Part shown: positions 1-10,269 of the stretch, in pieces
Layout of the letters: the number at the start of each line of letters is the position of its first letter
Position numbering within the stretch: position 1 is the first letter of the stretch
Position numbers and translations under genes: made by a program
Source: UBA10649 sp965278945
GTDB lineage: Bacteria > Actinomycetota > Actinomycetes > S36-B12
Assembly (NCBI GenBank): GCA_965278945.1
Contig: OZ257128.1
Location: 186,001 to 250,000 of the forward strand
Reading direction: 5' to 3'
Length of the DNA: 64,000 nucleotides
The notes under the pieces: generated by a model
The model's input: only the letters and a program-made list of their open reading frames with translations
What the model was told of the DNA's origin: nothing
Databases searched by the model: none

Positions 1-385
1 GCGCACCCGTCCCACGGGATCCCTCGTTGCCGACCGCACCGGCGCGACGACCGGCTTCGCGCTGGCGAACCTCCAGGAGCGCGGGACGATGTTCGTGGGT
101 CCGGGCACCGAGGTCTACGAGGGCATGATCGTCGGCGAGAACTCGCGCTCGGACGACATGGACGTGAACCCGACGAAGGAGAAGAAGCTGACGAATATGC
201 GTCAGTCCTCCGGGGACATCCTCGTTCCGCTCATCCCGCACAAGCAGCTGTCCCTCGAGCAGGCACTGGAGTTCTGCCGCGAGGACGAGTGCGTCGAAGT
301 GACCCCCGGGGCGGTGCGAATCCGCAAGGTAATCCTCGCCGGAACCGATCGTCAGCGCGCCGGACGCGGCAAGAACAAGGGCTAA
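1..385 (+). CDS. typA: Translational GTPase TypA/BipA, C-terminal end (5' truncated by window)
   Basis: The reading frame is open from base 2 and ends at TAA 383-385. About 127 residues remain. They match the TypA C-terminal domain: the 'GTMFVGPGTEVYEGMIVGE' stretch, then 'NPTKEKKLTNMRQSS' and 'LEFCREDECVEVTP', ending in a basic tail. TypA is a ribosome-binding GTPase involved in stress adaptation and ribosome assembly. The G domain lies outside the window. The 237 bases to the next gene separate it from the ABC importer operon. Confidence 0.95.
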   Translation, partial: RTRPTGSLVADRTGATTGFALANLQERGTMFVGPGTEVYEGMIVGENSRSDDMDVNPTKEKKLTNMRQSSGDILVPLIPHKQLSLEQALEFCREDECVEVTPGAVRIRKVILAGTDRQRAGRGKNKG

Positions 386-425
386 GACGGGATATTCTCC
401 CGAATCCCTGCAATTTCGTCGTTTT

Positions 426-444
426 GTGACCTTGAGAAGGTCAC
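426..444. promoter_or_regulatory. Dyad (8-bp arms) between typA and the peptide importer
   Basis: The arms GTGACCTT (426-433) and AAGGTCAC (437-444) form a perfect inverted repeat with a 3-base loop, 41 bases after the typA stop. It could be a short typA terminator (no T-run follows) or an operator for the importer operon starting at 623. Nothing else recognisable was seen in 386-622. Confidence 0.4.
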
Positions 445-622
445 GATTTGAAAACGTATGTCCGGATAACAGGATCCCGTAGTTACTCGCGCGTAAACGT
501 GTCGTAATCTCACGGGGCTAGCCTCACCGGGGCAAGCCACCCGAGCAGAGTCATGCAGGGCTGATCGGGGTACTTGTCCAGAATTCGGCCCAGGCCGATC
601 CGAGTGGAGGGCGAAAGCACGG

Positions 623-1609
623 GTGAGCACTGTCAGCGATCCGACCGTCGACGCCGTCGCCGACCCCGCGTTCGCAGGCATCTCCCTTCGCAGGCTCGCC
701 TGGCGTCGGCTGCGCCGCGACCGAGCCGCGATGATCGCGATGTGGATCCTCGTCTTTGTCTTCGTCGTCGCGCTCCTGACCCCGCTGATTACCGCGCTGC
801 TCGGAGTGGATCCGACCGAGTTCGACATGACCGCGCTCGATCCGGCTCTCGGCAGCCTGCCCGCTGGGTCGTGGGGCGGCGTCTCCCTTGATCACCCACT
901 TGGCGTCGAGCCCCTGACCGGACGAGACCTCCTCGCCAGACTCCTGTACGGCGCGCGCATCTCCCTGTTCATCTCGATCACCTCGGTCTTGATCATCGTG
1001 CTGGTGGGAACGACCGCTGGAATCCTGGCCGGCTACAAGGGCGGATGGGTTGACAGCGTGATCGGCCGCGCGACCGACCTGCTGTTGGCACTGCCGCTGT
1101 TCCTCATGCTGATTGCCCTGAGCCCAGTACTGACCCAGCGCCTGCAGGCGATGGGAATCAGCCCGGAGACCTCCCGCGTTTTCTACCTGATCATCGTGTT
1201 CGCGTTCTTCGGCTGGCCCTACCTTGCCCGCCTGATCCGCGGTCAGGTGCTGAGCCTGCGCGAGCGCGAGTTCGTCGAAGCGGCCGTGGCCAACGGCGCT
1301 CCCACCCGACGCATTCTCTTCAAGGAGATCCTGCCCAACCTGTGGGCACCGATCATCGTCTACGCGACGATCTCGCTGCCCACATTGATCGCGGCTGAGG
1401 CGGCGCTGTCTTACCTCGGCGTCGGCATCATCGAGCCGACTCCCTCCTGGGGGAAGATGCTCGCCGACTCGGTGCGGTACTTCGCGGTCGTGCCGACGTA
1501 CCTGTTCATCCCCGGTACCGCGCTCTTCATCGTCGTCTACTGCTTCAACGTCTTCGGCGACGGAGTCCGCGACGCACTCGACCCGCGGACAAGCAGGAGC
1601 CTGCGGTGA
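623..1609 (+). CDS. Peptide/nickel ABC transporter permease, DppC/OppC type
   Basis: The 328-residue integral membrane protein has an N-terminal membrane helix at about residues 37-60 ('MIAMWILVFVFVVALLTPL') after a short basic cytoplasmic segment. Further helices start near 113. The EAA loop contacting the ATPases is at about 217-240 ('EFVEAAVANGAPTRRILFKE'). The GTG start gives a normal DppC N-terminus. The gene comes first in a C-A-B-D-F operon, ahead of its binding protein, whereas the usual order is A-B-C-D-F. It forms the channel with the permease at 3559-4548. Family assignment is firm; substrate (di/oligopeptides) is inferred from the family. Confidence 0.93.
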   Translation: MSTVSDPTVDAVADPAFAGISLRRLAWRRLRRDRAAMIAMWILVFVFVVALLTPLITALLGVDPTEFDMTALDPALGSLPAGSWGGVSLDHPLGVEPLTGRDLLARLLYGARISLFISITSVLIIVLVGTTAGILAGYKGGWVDSVIGRATDLLLALPLFLMLIALSPVLTQRLQAMGISPETSRVFYLIIVFAFFGWPYLARLIRGQVLSLREREFVEAAVANGAPTRRILFKEILPNLWAPIIVYATISLPTLIAAEAALSYLGVGIIEPTPSWGKMLADSVRYFAVVPTYLFIPGTALFIVVYCFNVFGDGVRDALDPRTSRSLR

Positions 1610-1644
1610 TCACTACAAGACTTCCGCTCAACCAGAGCAGGAAA

Positions 1645-1664
1645 CCGGTCGGACCGACGACCGG
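1645..1664 (+). promoter_or_regulatory. Leader hairpin and strong Shine-Dalgarno ahead of the binding-protein gene
   Basis: CCGGTCG (1645-1651) pairs with CGACCGG (1658-1664) across a 6-base loop in the 97-base gap after the permease gene. A strong AGGAGG lies just before the ATG at 1707. Such leaders often help the binding protein to be made in excess over the permease; that role is inference here. Confidence 0.4.
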
Positions 1665-1706
1665 CTCAGGGGCAGACAACCGTCGTGTCCCAGAACAGGA
1701 GGAAAT

Positions 1707-3461
1707 ATGAGTTCGGCCATTAAGAACGGTCTACGCCTCGTAGCCGTTGCTTCGGCTGGCGCTCTTCTGCTCGCTGCATGCAGCAGCGGTAGCAGCAGCG
1801 ACAGCTCAAGCTCGAGCGAAGAGGGTGCGCAGGCGGGTACCGCCGGCGGCACCATCACCATGCTGACCAACGCGGAGCAGTGGCAGCACGTGGATCCGCA
1901 GCGTCAGTACACCGGCGCGGACATCGCGTTCTTCACCGGTTACACCACCCGCACCTTGACCCAGTACAAGTACGCCCCGGGTGCTGAGGGAACCGACTTG
2001 GTCGCGGACATGGCTACTGATACCGGAACGCCGAACGCGGACGCGACGTCGTGGAACTTCACGCTCCGTGACGGCGTCTCCTTCGAGGACGGTACGCCCG
2101 TCACGTGCGCAGACCTCAAGTACGGCGTCTCGCGCACGTTCGCGACCGACGTCATCACCGATGGCCCGACGTACGCGATCTCCTACCTGGACGTCCCCAA
2201 GGCCGAGGATGGCTCGTCGACCTACAAGGGCCCGTACAACACCGACGCAACCAACGATGTCGCGTCCTTCGACAAGGCCATCACCTGCTCTGAGGACGGC
2301 AAGACGATCACGTTCAACCTGAGCCGCCCCGTCGCCGACTTCAACTACACGGTGACCCTGCCGGCGTTCTCCCCGGTTCCGGCTGCCAAGGACACGGGCG
2401 AGGGCTACGACGACGCCGTTCAGTCGACCGGCCCGTACAAGATCTCCGAGTACACGAAGGGCCAGAAGATGGTTCTCGTGCGCAACGAGAACTGGGACAA
2501 GGCATCTGACGACTACCACCCCGCATACCCGGATTCGATTGTCGTCGAGTTCGCGCAGGATCCTGCAGCCATCGATCAGCGGATCATCGCCGATGGCCCC
2601 GAGGACCAGGCGACGATCGCGTACGGCAACATGCAGCCGGAGAACTTCGCCACGGTGCTGTCGTCCGGTGACCCGCGCTTCGAGGGTCGCACGTACAACG
2701 ACTACGACCCGTTCGTTCGCTACACGGCGATCAACACCCAGAAGGTGACCAACCTCAAGCAGCGTCAGGCGATCGTCGCGGCAATGAACAACGCCGAGTA
2801 CATCGCTGCGCGCGGCGGCGACTTCGCCGGCGAGCGTGCTGACGGTGTGGTCAAGCCGAACCTCGCAACGGACTACGCGCCTACCGGCCTGTGGGACACG
2901 CTGTACGGAGAGGCCATCCCGGTTGAAGGCAACATCGAGCTCGCGAAGAAGCTGATCGCCGAGTCCGGTGAGCCGATGCCGCCGCTGACCTACCAGTTCC
3001 CGACCAACCCGGTCGACGAGAAGATCGCTGCGTCGATCAAGAAGTCGCTCGAGGCGGCCGGAATGACTGTCGAGCTCGAGCCGATCGAGCCGGGCCAGTA
3101 CTACGGCATCGTGTTTGACCCTGAGAAGGCCAAGGAGCTCATGCGCTCCGGCTGGGCGCCTGACTGGGCAAACGCCTCGACTGTTCTCCCCGAGCTGTTC
3201 GGCGAGACCGGTGGATTCAACCTGAGCCAGGTGCAGGACACCGAGTTCAACGCCAAGGTCACAGAGGCGCAGAAGACTCTGGATCGCACGGCGCAGGGCA
3301 AGCTCTGGCAAGAGCTGAACACCTATGCAGCTGAGCAGGCGTGGACGATTCCTCACCTGTTCGGCAAGGCCCAGAGCGTCTGGGGCTCGAAGATTGGAAA
3401 CGGCTACCTGTGGTTCGCGTACGGCTCGCTGGCATACGGCGACCTTTACGTCGAGCAGTAG
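1707..3461 (+). CDS. ABC transporter substrate-binding lipoprotein, family 5 (peptide)
   Basis: The 584-residue secreted lipoprotein has a basic start (MSSAIKNGLR), a hydrophobic helix and a lipobox LAAC at about residues 22-25, followed by a Ser/Gly-rich tether (1784-1822). The rest is a family-5 extracytoplasmic solute receptor (DppA/OppA type), including 'LTYQFPTNPVDEKIAASIKK' near the C-terminal lobe. The length is typical. It lies between the two permease genes, and hairpins flank the gene (1645-1664 and 3470-3504), consistent with its being the most abundant product. The exact ligand cannot be read from the sequence. Confidence 0.93.
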   Translation: MSSAIKNGLRLVAVASAGALLLAACSSGSSSDSSSSSEEGAQAGTAGGTITMLTNAEQWQHVDPQRQYTGADIAFFTGYTTRTLTQYKYAPGAEGTDLVADMATDTGTPNADATSWNFTLRDGVSFEDGTPVTCADLKYGVSRTFATDVITDGPTYAISYLDVPKAEDGSSTYKGPYNTDATNDVASFDKAITCSEDGKTITFNLSRPVADFNYTVTLPAFSPVPAAKDTGEGYDDAVQSTGPYKISEYTKGQKMVLVRNENWDKASDDYHPAYPDSIVVEFAQDPAAIDQRIIADGPEDQATIAYGNMQPENFATVLSSGDPRFEGRTYNDYDPFVRYTAINTQKVTNLKQRQAIVAAMNNAEYIAARGGDFAGERADGVVKPNLATDYAPTGLWDTLYGEAIPVEGNIELAKKLIAESGEPMPPLTYQFPTNPVDEKIAASIKKSLEAAGMTVELEPIEPGQYYGIVFDPEKAKELMRSGWAPDWANASTVLPELFGETGGFNLSQVQDTEFNAKVTEAQKTLDRTAQGKLWQELNTYAAEQAWTIPHLFGKAQSVWGSKIGNGYLWFAYGSLAYGDLYVEQ

Positions 3462-3469
3462 TCCGCTGG

Positions 3470-3504
3470 GTTGGCCCCGGGAGCGATCTGCTCCCGGGGC
3501 CAAC
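3470..3504 (+). terminator. Intercistronic 15-bp hairpin after the binding-protein gene
   Basis: GTTGGCCCCGGGAGC (3470-3484) pairs perfectly with GCTCCCGGGGCCAAC (3490-3504) across the loop GATCT. It begins 9 bases after the stop codon and has no T-run. The position is typical of partial terminators or RNA stabilisers that give higher expression of the binding protein than of the downstream permease and ATPases. Confidence 0.75.
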
Positions 3505-3558
3505 CTCGGGCCGCGTACCTAAGCGGTCCGATCACCCTTCGACGAAGGATCGTTATCT

Positions 3559-4544
3559 GTGTCCGCTTATGTGGTGAGAAGAGTCCTGACGGGGCTGCTG
3601 ATCCTTGTTCTCCTCAGCATGCTCACGTTCGTCCTCTTCGCCCTGCTCCCCGCCGACCCGGCGGCGCTGACGTGCGGCAAGAACTGCACGCCGGCGACCA
3701 TCGAGCTCAACCGAGTTCGGTTGGGTCTGGATCTGCCGCTGTGGCAGCAGTACTGGGAGTTCGTCAGGGGTCTGTTCGTCGGCCGCACCTACGGCTCGGG
3801 AACCGCGACCTTCCAGTGCTCCGCACCATGCCTGGGGTACTCGTTCCGCAAGGGCGAGGAAGTCACGCCGCTCATCGTGAATGCCCTCCCCGTCACCATC
3901 TATCTCGCAATCGGTGCGTTCATCATCTGGATGACAGCCGGAGTGCTGCTCGGCATCTACGCCTCGCTGCGTCGCGGGCGCTGGCAGGAGAAGGCGACCC
4001 TCGGCGCCGCGCTCGTCGGCTACTCGTTCCCCTCGTTCTTCATCGGACTGCTGCTGCTCTTCTTCGTCGTCATCCGCTGGCGACTGCTTCCCTATCCCAG
4101 TTACGTCCCCCCGCTCCAGGATCCGGTCCAGTTCTTCCAGACGATGCTGCTGCCGTGGATCACGCTCGCGCTCGTCTTCGCCGCCTTCTACATCCGACTC
4201 ACAAGAAACCAGATGCTCGAGACGCTCGGCGAGGACTACATCCGGACTGCTCGGGCGAAGGGGCTCTCTGAGCGCATCGTCATCCGCAAGCACGGACTGC
4301 GAGCCGGACTGACGCCCATCGTCACTGCTGCCGGGCTCGACCTTGCCGGTCTCCTTGGCGGAGCGATCATCATCGAGTCCGTGTTCTCGCTTCCCGGACT
4401 TGGCAGGCTCGCGATCCAGGCGGTCGACGATGCTGACATCTCGATCATCATCGGCACGGTTCTCGTCGCCGGCTTCTTCATCGTGATCGCCAATATCGTC
4501 GTCGACCTCTTGTACGCAGTGATCGACCCACGAGTGAGGCTGTC

Positions 4545-4548
<4 letters not shown>
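3559..4548 (+). CDS. Peptide/nickel ABC transporter permease, DppB/OppB type
   Basis: The 329-residue membrane protein has the DppB N-terminal signature (basic 'VVRRVLTGLLILVLLSMLTF' helix, then 'LLPADPA'), an extracytoplasmic loop containing four cysteines ('TCGKNCTP' and 'QCSAPCLG'), several membrane helices and the EAA loop near residues 222-245 ('GEDYIRTARAKGLSERIVIR'). The cysteine-rich loop is somewhat unusual for DppB and could form disulfides outside the membrane. It pairs with the 623-1609 permease. The stop overlaps the next start by 4 bases, indicating translational coupling to the ATPase gene. Confidence 0.93.
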
Positions 4549-5581
<1,033 letters not shown>

Positions 5582-5582
<1 letters not shown>

Positions 5583-6736
5583 TGACGGCCGAGCCGATCC
5601 TCAGCACGAATGCGCTGGTCAAGCACTTCCCGATCACCAAGGGTGCAATCCGCAAGAAGACGGTGGGCATCGTCAGTGCGGTCAATGGCATCACGCTCGG
5701 CGTCGCGCCTGGTGAGACTCTCGGCCTGGTGGGCGAGTCCGGCTGCGGTAAGTCCACCGCGGGCCGCACGCTGCTGAAGCTGCTCGAACCCACGTCGGGG
5801 ACGATCCACTACGAGGGTCGCGACATCACCGGACTGTCGAAGCGCGAGATGGTCCCGCTGCGCCGCGAGATGCAGATGATCTTCCAGGACCCGTACTCGT
5901 CGCTGAACCCACGTCACACTGTCGGCTCGATCATCGCCGCTCCGTACGAGGTCCAGGGGATCAAGCCCGAGGGCGGAGTGAAGCGGGCCGTCCAAGAGAC
6001 GATGGAGCGCGTAGGCCTGAATCCCGAGCACTACAACCGCTACCCCAACGAGTTCTCCGGTGGCCAGCGTCAGCGCATCGGGATCGCCCGGGCAGTGACG
6101 CTGCGGCCCAAGGTGGTCATCTGCGACGAGCCGGTTTCGGCGCTCGACGTCTCGATCCAGGCACAGGTCATCAACCTCCTGCAAGACCTGCAGGACGACT
6201 TCGGCATGGCATACGTGTTCGTCGCCCACGACCTGTCGGTCGTGCGCCAGATGTCCCATCGCGTCGCCGTCATGTACCTCGGCAACATCGTGGAGATCAC
6301 TGATCGCACCACCTTGTTCGCGAAGCCGCTGCACCCGTACACACATGCGCTGATGTCCGCCGTTCCGGTGCCCGATCCGCGAGTGGAGAAGGCTCGCGAG
6401 CGGATCGTGCTTCAGGGCGACCTGCCCAGCCCGATCAATCTGCCGAGCGGTTGCGTGTTCCATACCCGGTGCTTCAAGGCGCAGGACAAGTGCCGCGTCG
6501 AGGTGCCGCTGCTATCCGAGTACGCGCCGGGCCACCAGGTCGCCTGCCACTACCCGGTTACCGAGAGCCTCGGCAGTGAGCTCATCCTCGGCCCGAACTC
6601 GGGCATGGTCGAACTTGAGGCGCCGACCGTTCGTCCGCCGAGCGAGGTCATCGCCGATGTCGAGTCCGCGGGATCGTCGCGTCCCGAGGGCGTCGACTAC
6701 GCCGCAGACCCGAACTTCAGCAAAGGTGAGTGGTAA
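5582..6736 (+). CDS. Peptide ABC transporter ATP-binding protein, DppF/OppF type
   Basis: The 384-residue second ATPase of the importer has Walker A GESGCGKS (51-58), the signature FSGGQRQR, Walker B VVICDEP and the C-terminal 'GCVFHTRC' motif. I chose the ATG at 5582, which overlaps the TAA of the preceding gene by one base; a longer in-frame start at 5504 would run deep into the upstream gene and is unlikely. About 65 extra residues follow the family C-terminus, ending in a Glu/Asp-rich tail. The last 20 bases overlap the convergent peptidase gene. Confidence 0.94.
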
Positions 6737-8828
6737 AGAACTCCGCTTCGAGCCGGGTCAGGTTCTCGGTCACGACCTCCTGCGGGGTCATGTGCGTAAC
6801 CCCGCTCAGCGGCAGTACGGAGTGCATCTTGCCCGCGGCGAGCAGTGCCCCCGAGAACTGAAGGGTGTGCGCGGCGAGCACATTGTCGTCCGCCAGTCCG
6901 TGAATGATGAGGAGAGGGCGCTGCAGCTTCGGCGCCTTGAGCAGTAGCGAGTGGGCCTCGTATACCTCGGGATTGTCCTGCGGCATTCCCAGGTACCGCT
7001 CGGTGTACGCCGTGTCGTACAGGCGCTGGTCGGTCACTGGCGCTCCGGCGATCGCGGCGTGGAACACGTCGGGCCGCTCGAGCACGGCAAGTCCGGCGAG
7101 GAACCCGCCGAACGACCATCCGGTGATGCCCACCCGCGTCAGGTCGAGGTCCGGCTCGATGTCGGCCAAAGCGTGGAGCGCGTCGACCTGGTCGGCGAGC
7201 ACACCGCTGGCCAGGTCTCTGTACACGCCGAACTCCCATGCGGGACCGCGTCCCGGGGTGCCGACTCCGTCGATGACGACGACGGCGAATCCCTGGTCGG
7301 CAAGCCACTGGTCGCCGACGAACGCTCCGGCCGCATGGACCACCCGGCCGTGGTGGGGGCCGCCGTACGGAGCGAGGATGACGGGCAGTCGCGCGGATCC
7401 CCGCACGTGTCCTGACGGCCACAGCACGGCGGTGGCGAGCTCGCGGTCACCAAGACGGTGGTACGTGACTGCGGGATCGATCACCGGGCGCTCTGCCATC
7501 GAAGGAATCGGGCCGGTCGCGCCCACCAGCCGCGCGTCGAATCGGGTTCCCGTCCGGTCGGCCGACGCCGTGGCGATGACCATGGCGTCGCCGCGTGCAG
7601 CGACCGAGTTGACACTGTCGCCGGCGGTGACCGAGTCGATGCCGCCGCTCCAGTCGACCCGGAATACGTGCTGGCTCAGGGGATCGGACGTTCCGACAAC
7701 GACGACGCCGTTGGCTGAGGAGTCGACCAGTCCGCTCACGTTCAGCCTTGCGGGTGTGAGCGGGACGTCGTCGGCAAGAAGCTGGAAGCAGTCGTCATCC
7801 GCATTCACGACGATCTCGAGAAGGGCGCCGTTCGGCGCGCGGCTCGGGACACCGGGATGAATGGTCAGCCATGGCGAGGTCACCCGCTCGCGCACCGGGT
7901 GCAGCTCGTACGGCGTTCCGTCGAGCTCCAAGATGAGCTGTCGCTGCTGGTCGCGGCTGAGCACACTGACGATTGCGCCCTTCTCATTCGTCTGGACCGT
8001 CGCGAGGTACGGATAGTCGTCGAAGTCCCACGTGAGCTCGACGCGGCTTCCGTTCAGGCCGAGGACGAACAGGCGTGCCTTCGGATTCGTCGTGCCGGCC
8101 GACGGGTATCGATGCGGCACCGGCTCCTTCGCCGGGTTCGCCGGGTCGCTGATCCAGCGCACGTCGACCTCGGCCTCGTCGACGAACTCGGCGAGGACGG
8201 CGCTGCTCGACGGCAGCCACCACAGGCCCCGCACGCGATCGAGCTCCTCTGCGGCGATGAAGTCGGCCAGCCCCCAGCTCTCCGTGTCAGATCCTGGCTC
8301 GGCCAGGCGCACGGGTTCTCCCGTGCCGTCCGCGTGGACGACGTAAACGGCCCGGTCGCTGACGAATGCGACGTGCGCTCCGTCGGGCGCGAGCTGAGGA
8401 TCGACAACAGGCCCGGGATGCGGGAGTTCCACGGCGACGGCATTGGCCCGCGTCAGGTCGATCGCGAAGGGGCGACCGTCAAGGCTGAACACGGCTGACC
8501 TCAGGTCGTCGTCGACGCTGAATGCCGTGATGCCGGAGGTCGTCTCGCGCATGCGCTCGCGCCTGGCCTTCTCCGCTGCGGGTAGGTCGGCAGTGCTGTC
8601 GACGAGATCGCGCGCATCGACGATGAGGCGCTCGACGACCGATCCGTCGGTCACCTCCGCGCACCACAGGTTGCCGATCGCGTCGCGGCCCGATTCGCTG
8701 CGAATGAAGCAGACTCGTGTGCCATCGGGGGACAGCCGGAAGGCCCGAGGCTGACCCAGGCGGAACCGGCGAGTCAGGGCCTCCTGCCGCGGATAGCTGA
8801 TTGCCTGGTCGGTCTCGGTGGCGGTCAT
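6717..8828 (-). CDS. S9 family prolyl-oligopeptidase-like serine peptidase (DPP IV type)
   Basis: The 703-residue protein lacks an obvious signal peptide, so it is probably cytoplasmic. The N-terminal two thirds resemble the beta-propeller of DPP IV/acylaminoacyl peptidases. The C-terminal alpha/beta-hydrolase domain has the nucleophile elbow GWSFGG (Ser572), Asp647 in 'IIHGLADDNV' and His679 in 'SGVTHMT', giving an intact catalytic triad. Peptidases of this family remove dipeptides or acyl-amino acids from short peptides, which fits a gene placed convergent to a peptide importer. The 33-base gap upstream separates it from divergent mshB. Confidence 0.92.
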   Translation of the reverse strand: MTATETDQAISYPRQEALTRRFRLGQPRAFRLSPDGTRVCFIRSESGRDAIGNLWCAEVTDGSVVERLIVDARDLVDSTADLPAAEKARRERMRETTSGITAFSVDDDLRSAVFSLDGRPFAIDLTRANAVAVELPHPGPVVDPQLAPDGAHVAFVSDRAVYVVHADGTGEPVRLAEPGSDTESWGLADFIAAEELDRVRGLWWLPSSSAVLAEFVDEAEVDVRWISDPANPAKEPVPHRYPSAGTTNPKARLFVLGLNGSRVELTWDFDDYPYLATVQTNEKGAIVSVLSRDQQRQLILELDGTPYELHPVRERVTSPWLTIHPGVPSRAPNGALLEIVVNADDDCFQLLADDVPLTPARLNVSGLVDSSANGVVVVGTSDPLSQHVFRVDWSGGIDSVTAGDSVNSVAARGDAMVIATASADRTGTRFDARLVGATGPIPSMAERPVIDPAVTYHRLGDRELATAVLWPSGHVRGSARLPVILAPYGGPHHGRVVHAAGAFVGDQWLADQGFAVVVIDGVGTPGRGPAWEFGVYRDLASGVLADQVDALHALADIEPDLDLTRVGITGWSFGGFLAGLAVLERPDVFHAAIAGAPVTDQRLYDTAYTERYLGMPQDNPEVYEAHSLLLKAPKLQRPLLIIHGLADDNVLAAHTLQFSGALLAAGKMHSVLPLSGVTHMTPQEVVTENLTRLEAEFFTTHLC

Positions 8829-8861
8829 GCAGGAATGCTAGGTGAAGGGGGCCGGTAGCCT

Positions 8862-9749
8862 GTGGCGGTGACCAAGCGCATCCTGTTCGTCCACGCCCAC
8901 CCCGATGACGAGTGCATCGGCACTGGCGCGACCATGGCCAAGTACGCCTCCGAGGGAGTGCAGGTCACCCTCGTCACGTGCACGCTCGGCGAGGAGGGCG
9001 AGGTGCTGCTCCCTGAACTATCGCACCTGGCGTCCGACAAGGACGATGCCCTTGGCACGCACCGACAAGAGGAGCTCGCCGCGGCCATGGCCATCCTCGG
9101 CATCACGGACTCCCGGCTGCTGGGCGGTCCCGGGAGGTTCCGTGACTCGGGAATGATCGGCACGCCGCCGAACGACCGCCCTGACTGCTTCTGGCGCACG
9201 GACCTGCTCGTCTCTGCTACCGAACTGGTCGCAGTCATCCGCGAGATCCGGCCGCAGGTCGCCGTGACCTACGACGACTTCGGCGGCTACGGGCATCCGG
9301 ATCACATTCAGGCTCATCGAGTGACGCACTACGCGATCACGCTGGCCGAGAGCCCGACCTTCCGCCCGGATCTCGGTGCGGCGTGGTCGGTGAGCAAGAT
9401 CTACTGGACTGCCTTCCCGAAGCAGGTGCTCCGCGAGGGCATCGCCGCGGCGAAGGCGGCCGGGCTCGACAACGAGTTCACGGCAATGGATCCAGACGAC
9501 CTCCCGTTCGCGTGCGACGACGACCTCGTGACCACGGCCGTGGTGGCGCCCGAGTTCGTGCCACAGAAGATGGACGCCCTTCGCGCGCACGGCACGCAGG
9601 TCAGTGCCGATGACGGCTTCCTGGGAATCGTGTCGACCGTCGGACCCGAGCAGTTCGGCACGGAGTACTACCGACTTGCTCGCGGAGTGGCCTATCGCGA
9701 AGGCGACGACGTCCGGGAGTCCGACCTGTTCGCCGGGGTCGTCGAGTGA
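8862..9749 (+). CDS. mshB: N-acetyl-GlcN-inositol deacetylase of mycothiol synthesis
   Basis: The 295-residue zinc deacetylase of the PIG-L/LmbE family has the metal motif HAHPDDE with His13 and Asp16, and a second site 'GYGHPDHIQ' with His148. This matches the MshB ligand pattern. MshB removes the acetyl group from GlcNAc-Ins to give GlcN-Ins, the third step of mycothiol synthesis. Length and sequence ('GPGRFRDSGM', 'RPDCFW') favour MshB over Mca, the mycothiol S-conjugate amidase. GTG at 8862 or 8868 are both possible starts. It is followed by a small membrane protein gene 7 bases downstream. Confidence 0.93.
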   Translation: MAVTKRILFVHAHPDDECIGTGATMAKYASEGVQVTLVTCTLGEEGEVLLPELSHLASDKDDALGTHRQEELAAAMAILGITDSRLLGGPGRFRDSGMIGTPPNDRPDCFWRTDLLVSATELVAVIREIRPQVAVTYDDFGGYGHPDHIQAHRVTHYAITLAESPTFRPDLGAAWSVSKIYWTAFPKQVLREGIAAAKAAGLDNEFTAMDPDDLPFACDDDLVTTAVVAPEFVPQKMDALRAHGTQVSADDGFLGIVSTVGPEQFGTEYYRLARGVAYREGDDVRESDLFAGVVE

Positions 9750-9756
9750 CCCGGTC

Positions 9757-10143
9757 GTGAATCGCTGGGCCGGAGCCGCGGGGCTGTTCGTCGGCGGAGC
9801 ACTGATCGGATTGCTCGGGGCGTTCGTCCAGGCGCATCGCACGCTTGCGGATTTCTACTGGGGCACTGTCACGGTCCCGTGGGGACTGGTCCTCGTGTGG
9901 GTCGCCCTTGTCGCCGTGATCCGCGGGGGGGCCTGGGCCCTCCACAGCCGGTGGGGGAGCTGGTCGGTTCTCGCGGGCTGGCTGGTCCTCACCATTGTCA
10001 TGGCGGCGGAATCTCCCTCGGGGGACATGGCTCTGTCAGGCGGCAATCGGCAGATGACCTACCTGCTCGGCGGCGTCATCCTGGGGTCGGCGGCAGCCAC
10101 CCTTCCCGTGCGAACGAATGCCCCCATGGCGAGGAACCTCTAG
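9757..10143 (+). CDS. Small membrane protein linked to mshB (DUF6113-like)
   Basis: The 128-residue protein has about four predicted membrane helices: 'GLFVGGALIGLLGAFVQA', 'VPWGLVLVWVALVAVI', 'WSVLAGWLVLTIVMA' and 'YLLGGVILGSAAATL'. The GTG at 9757 begins 'MNRWAGAAGLF', immediately after mshB; the reading frame is open further upstream but there overlaps mshB. A small four-helix protein next to mshB is common in actinomycetes. I believe this is the DUF6113 family, but the number is from memory. Function unknown. Confidence 0.75.
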   Translation: MNRWAGAAGLFVGGALIGLLGAFVQAHRTLADFYWGTVTVPWGLVLVWVALVAVIRGGAWALHSRWGSWSVLAGWLVLTIVMAAESPSGDMALSGGNRQMTYLLGGVILGSAAATLPVRTNAPMARNL

Positions 10144-10269
10144 CGCCTTTCGCGCGTCCGAGCGTCCGGACGTGATTTTCGGGGGCGGCCCCGCATACGA
10201 TCACTGTGGTGCGGACAGTCCGTCCGGGATCGGGGAGCGCGTGAACGGCCGGGCAGGGACTTCCTCTCG

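Noticed and set aside
1806..3503. 565-codon open frame antisense to the peptide-binding protein
   Set aside because: It mirrors the codons of a certain gene, has an Arg/Leu/Val-rich composition and no family resemblance; a GC-rich shadow.
10163..10172. Palindrome CGTCCGGACG before the VanW gene
   Set aside because: It is short and GC-only; expected by chance in DNA of this composition.
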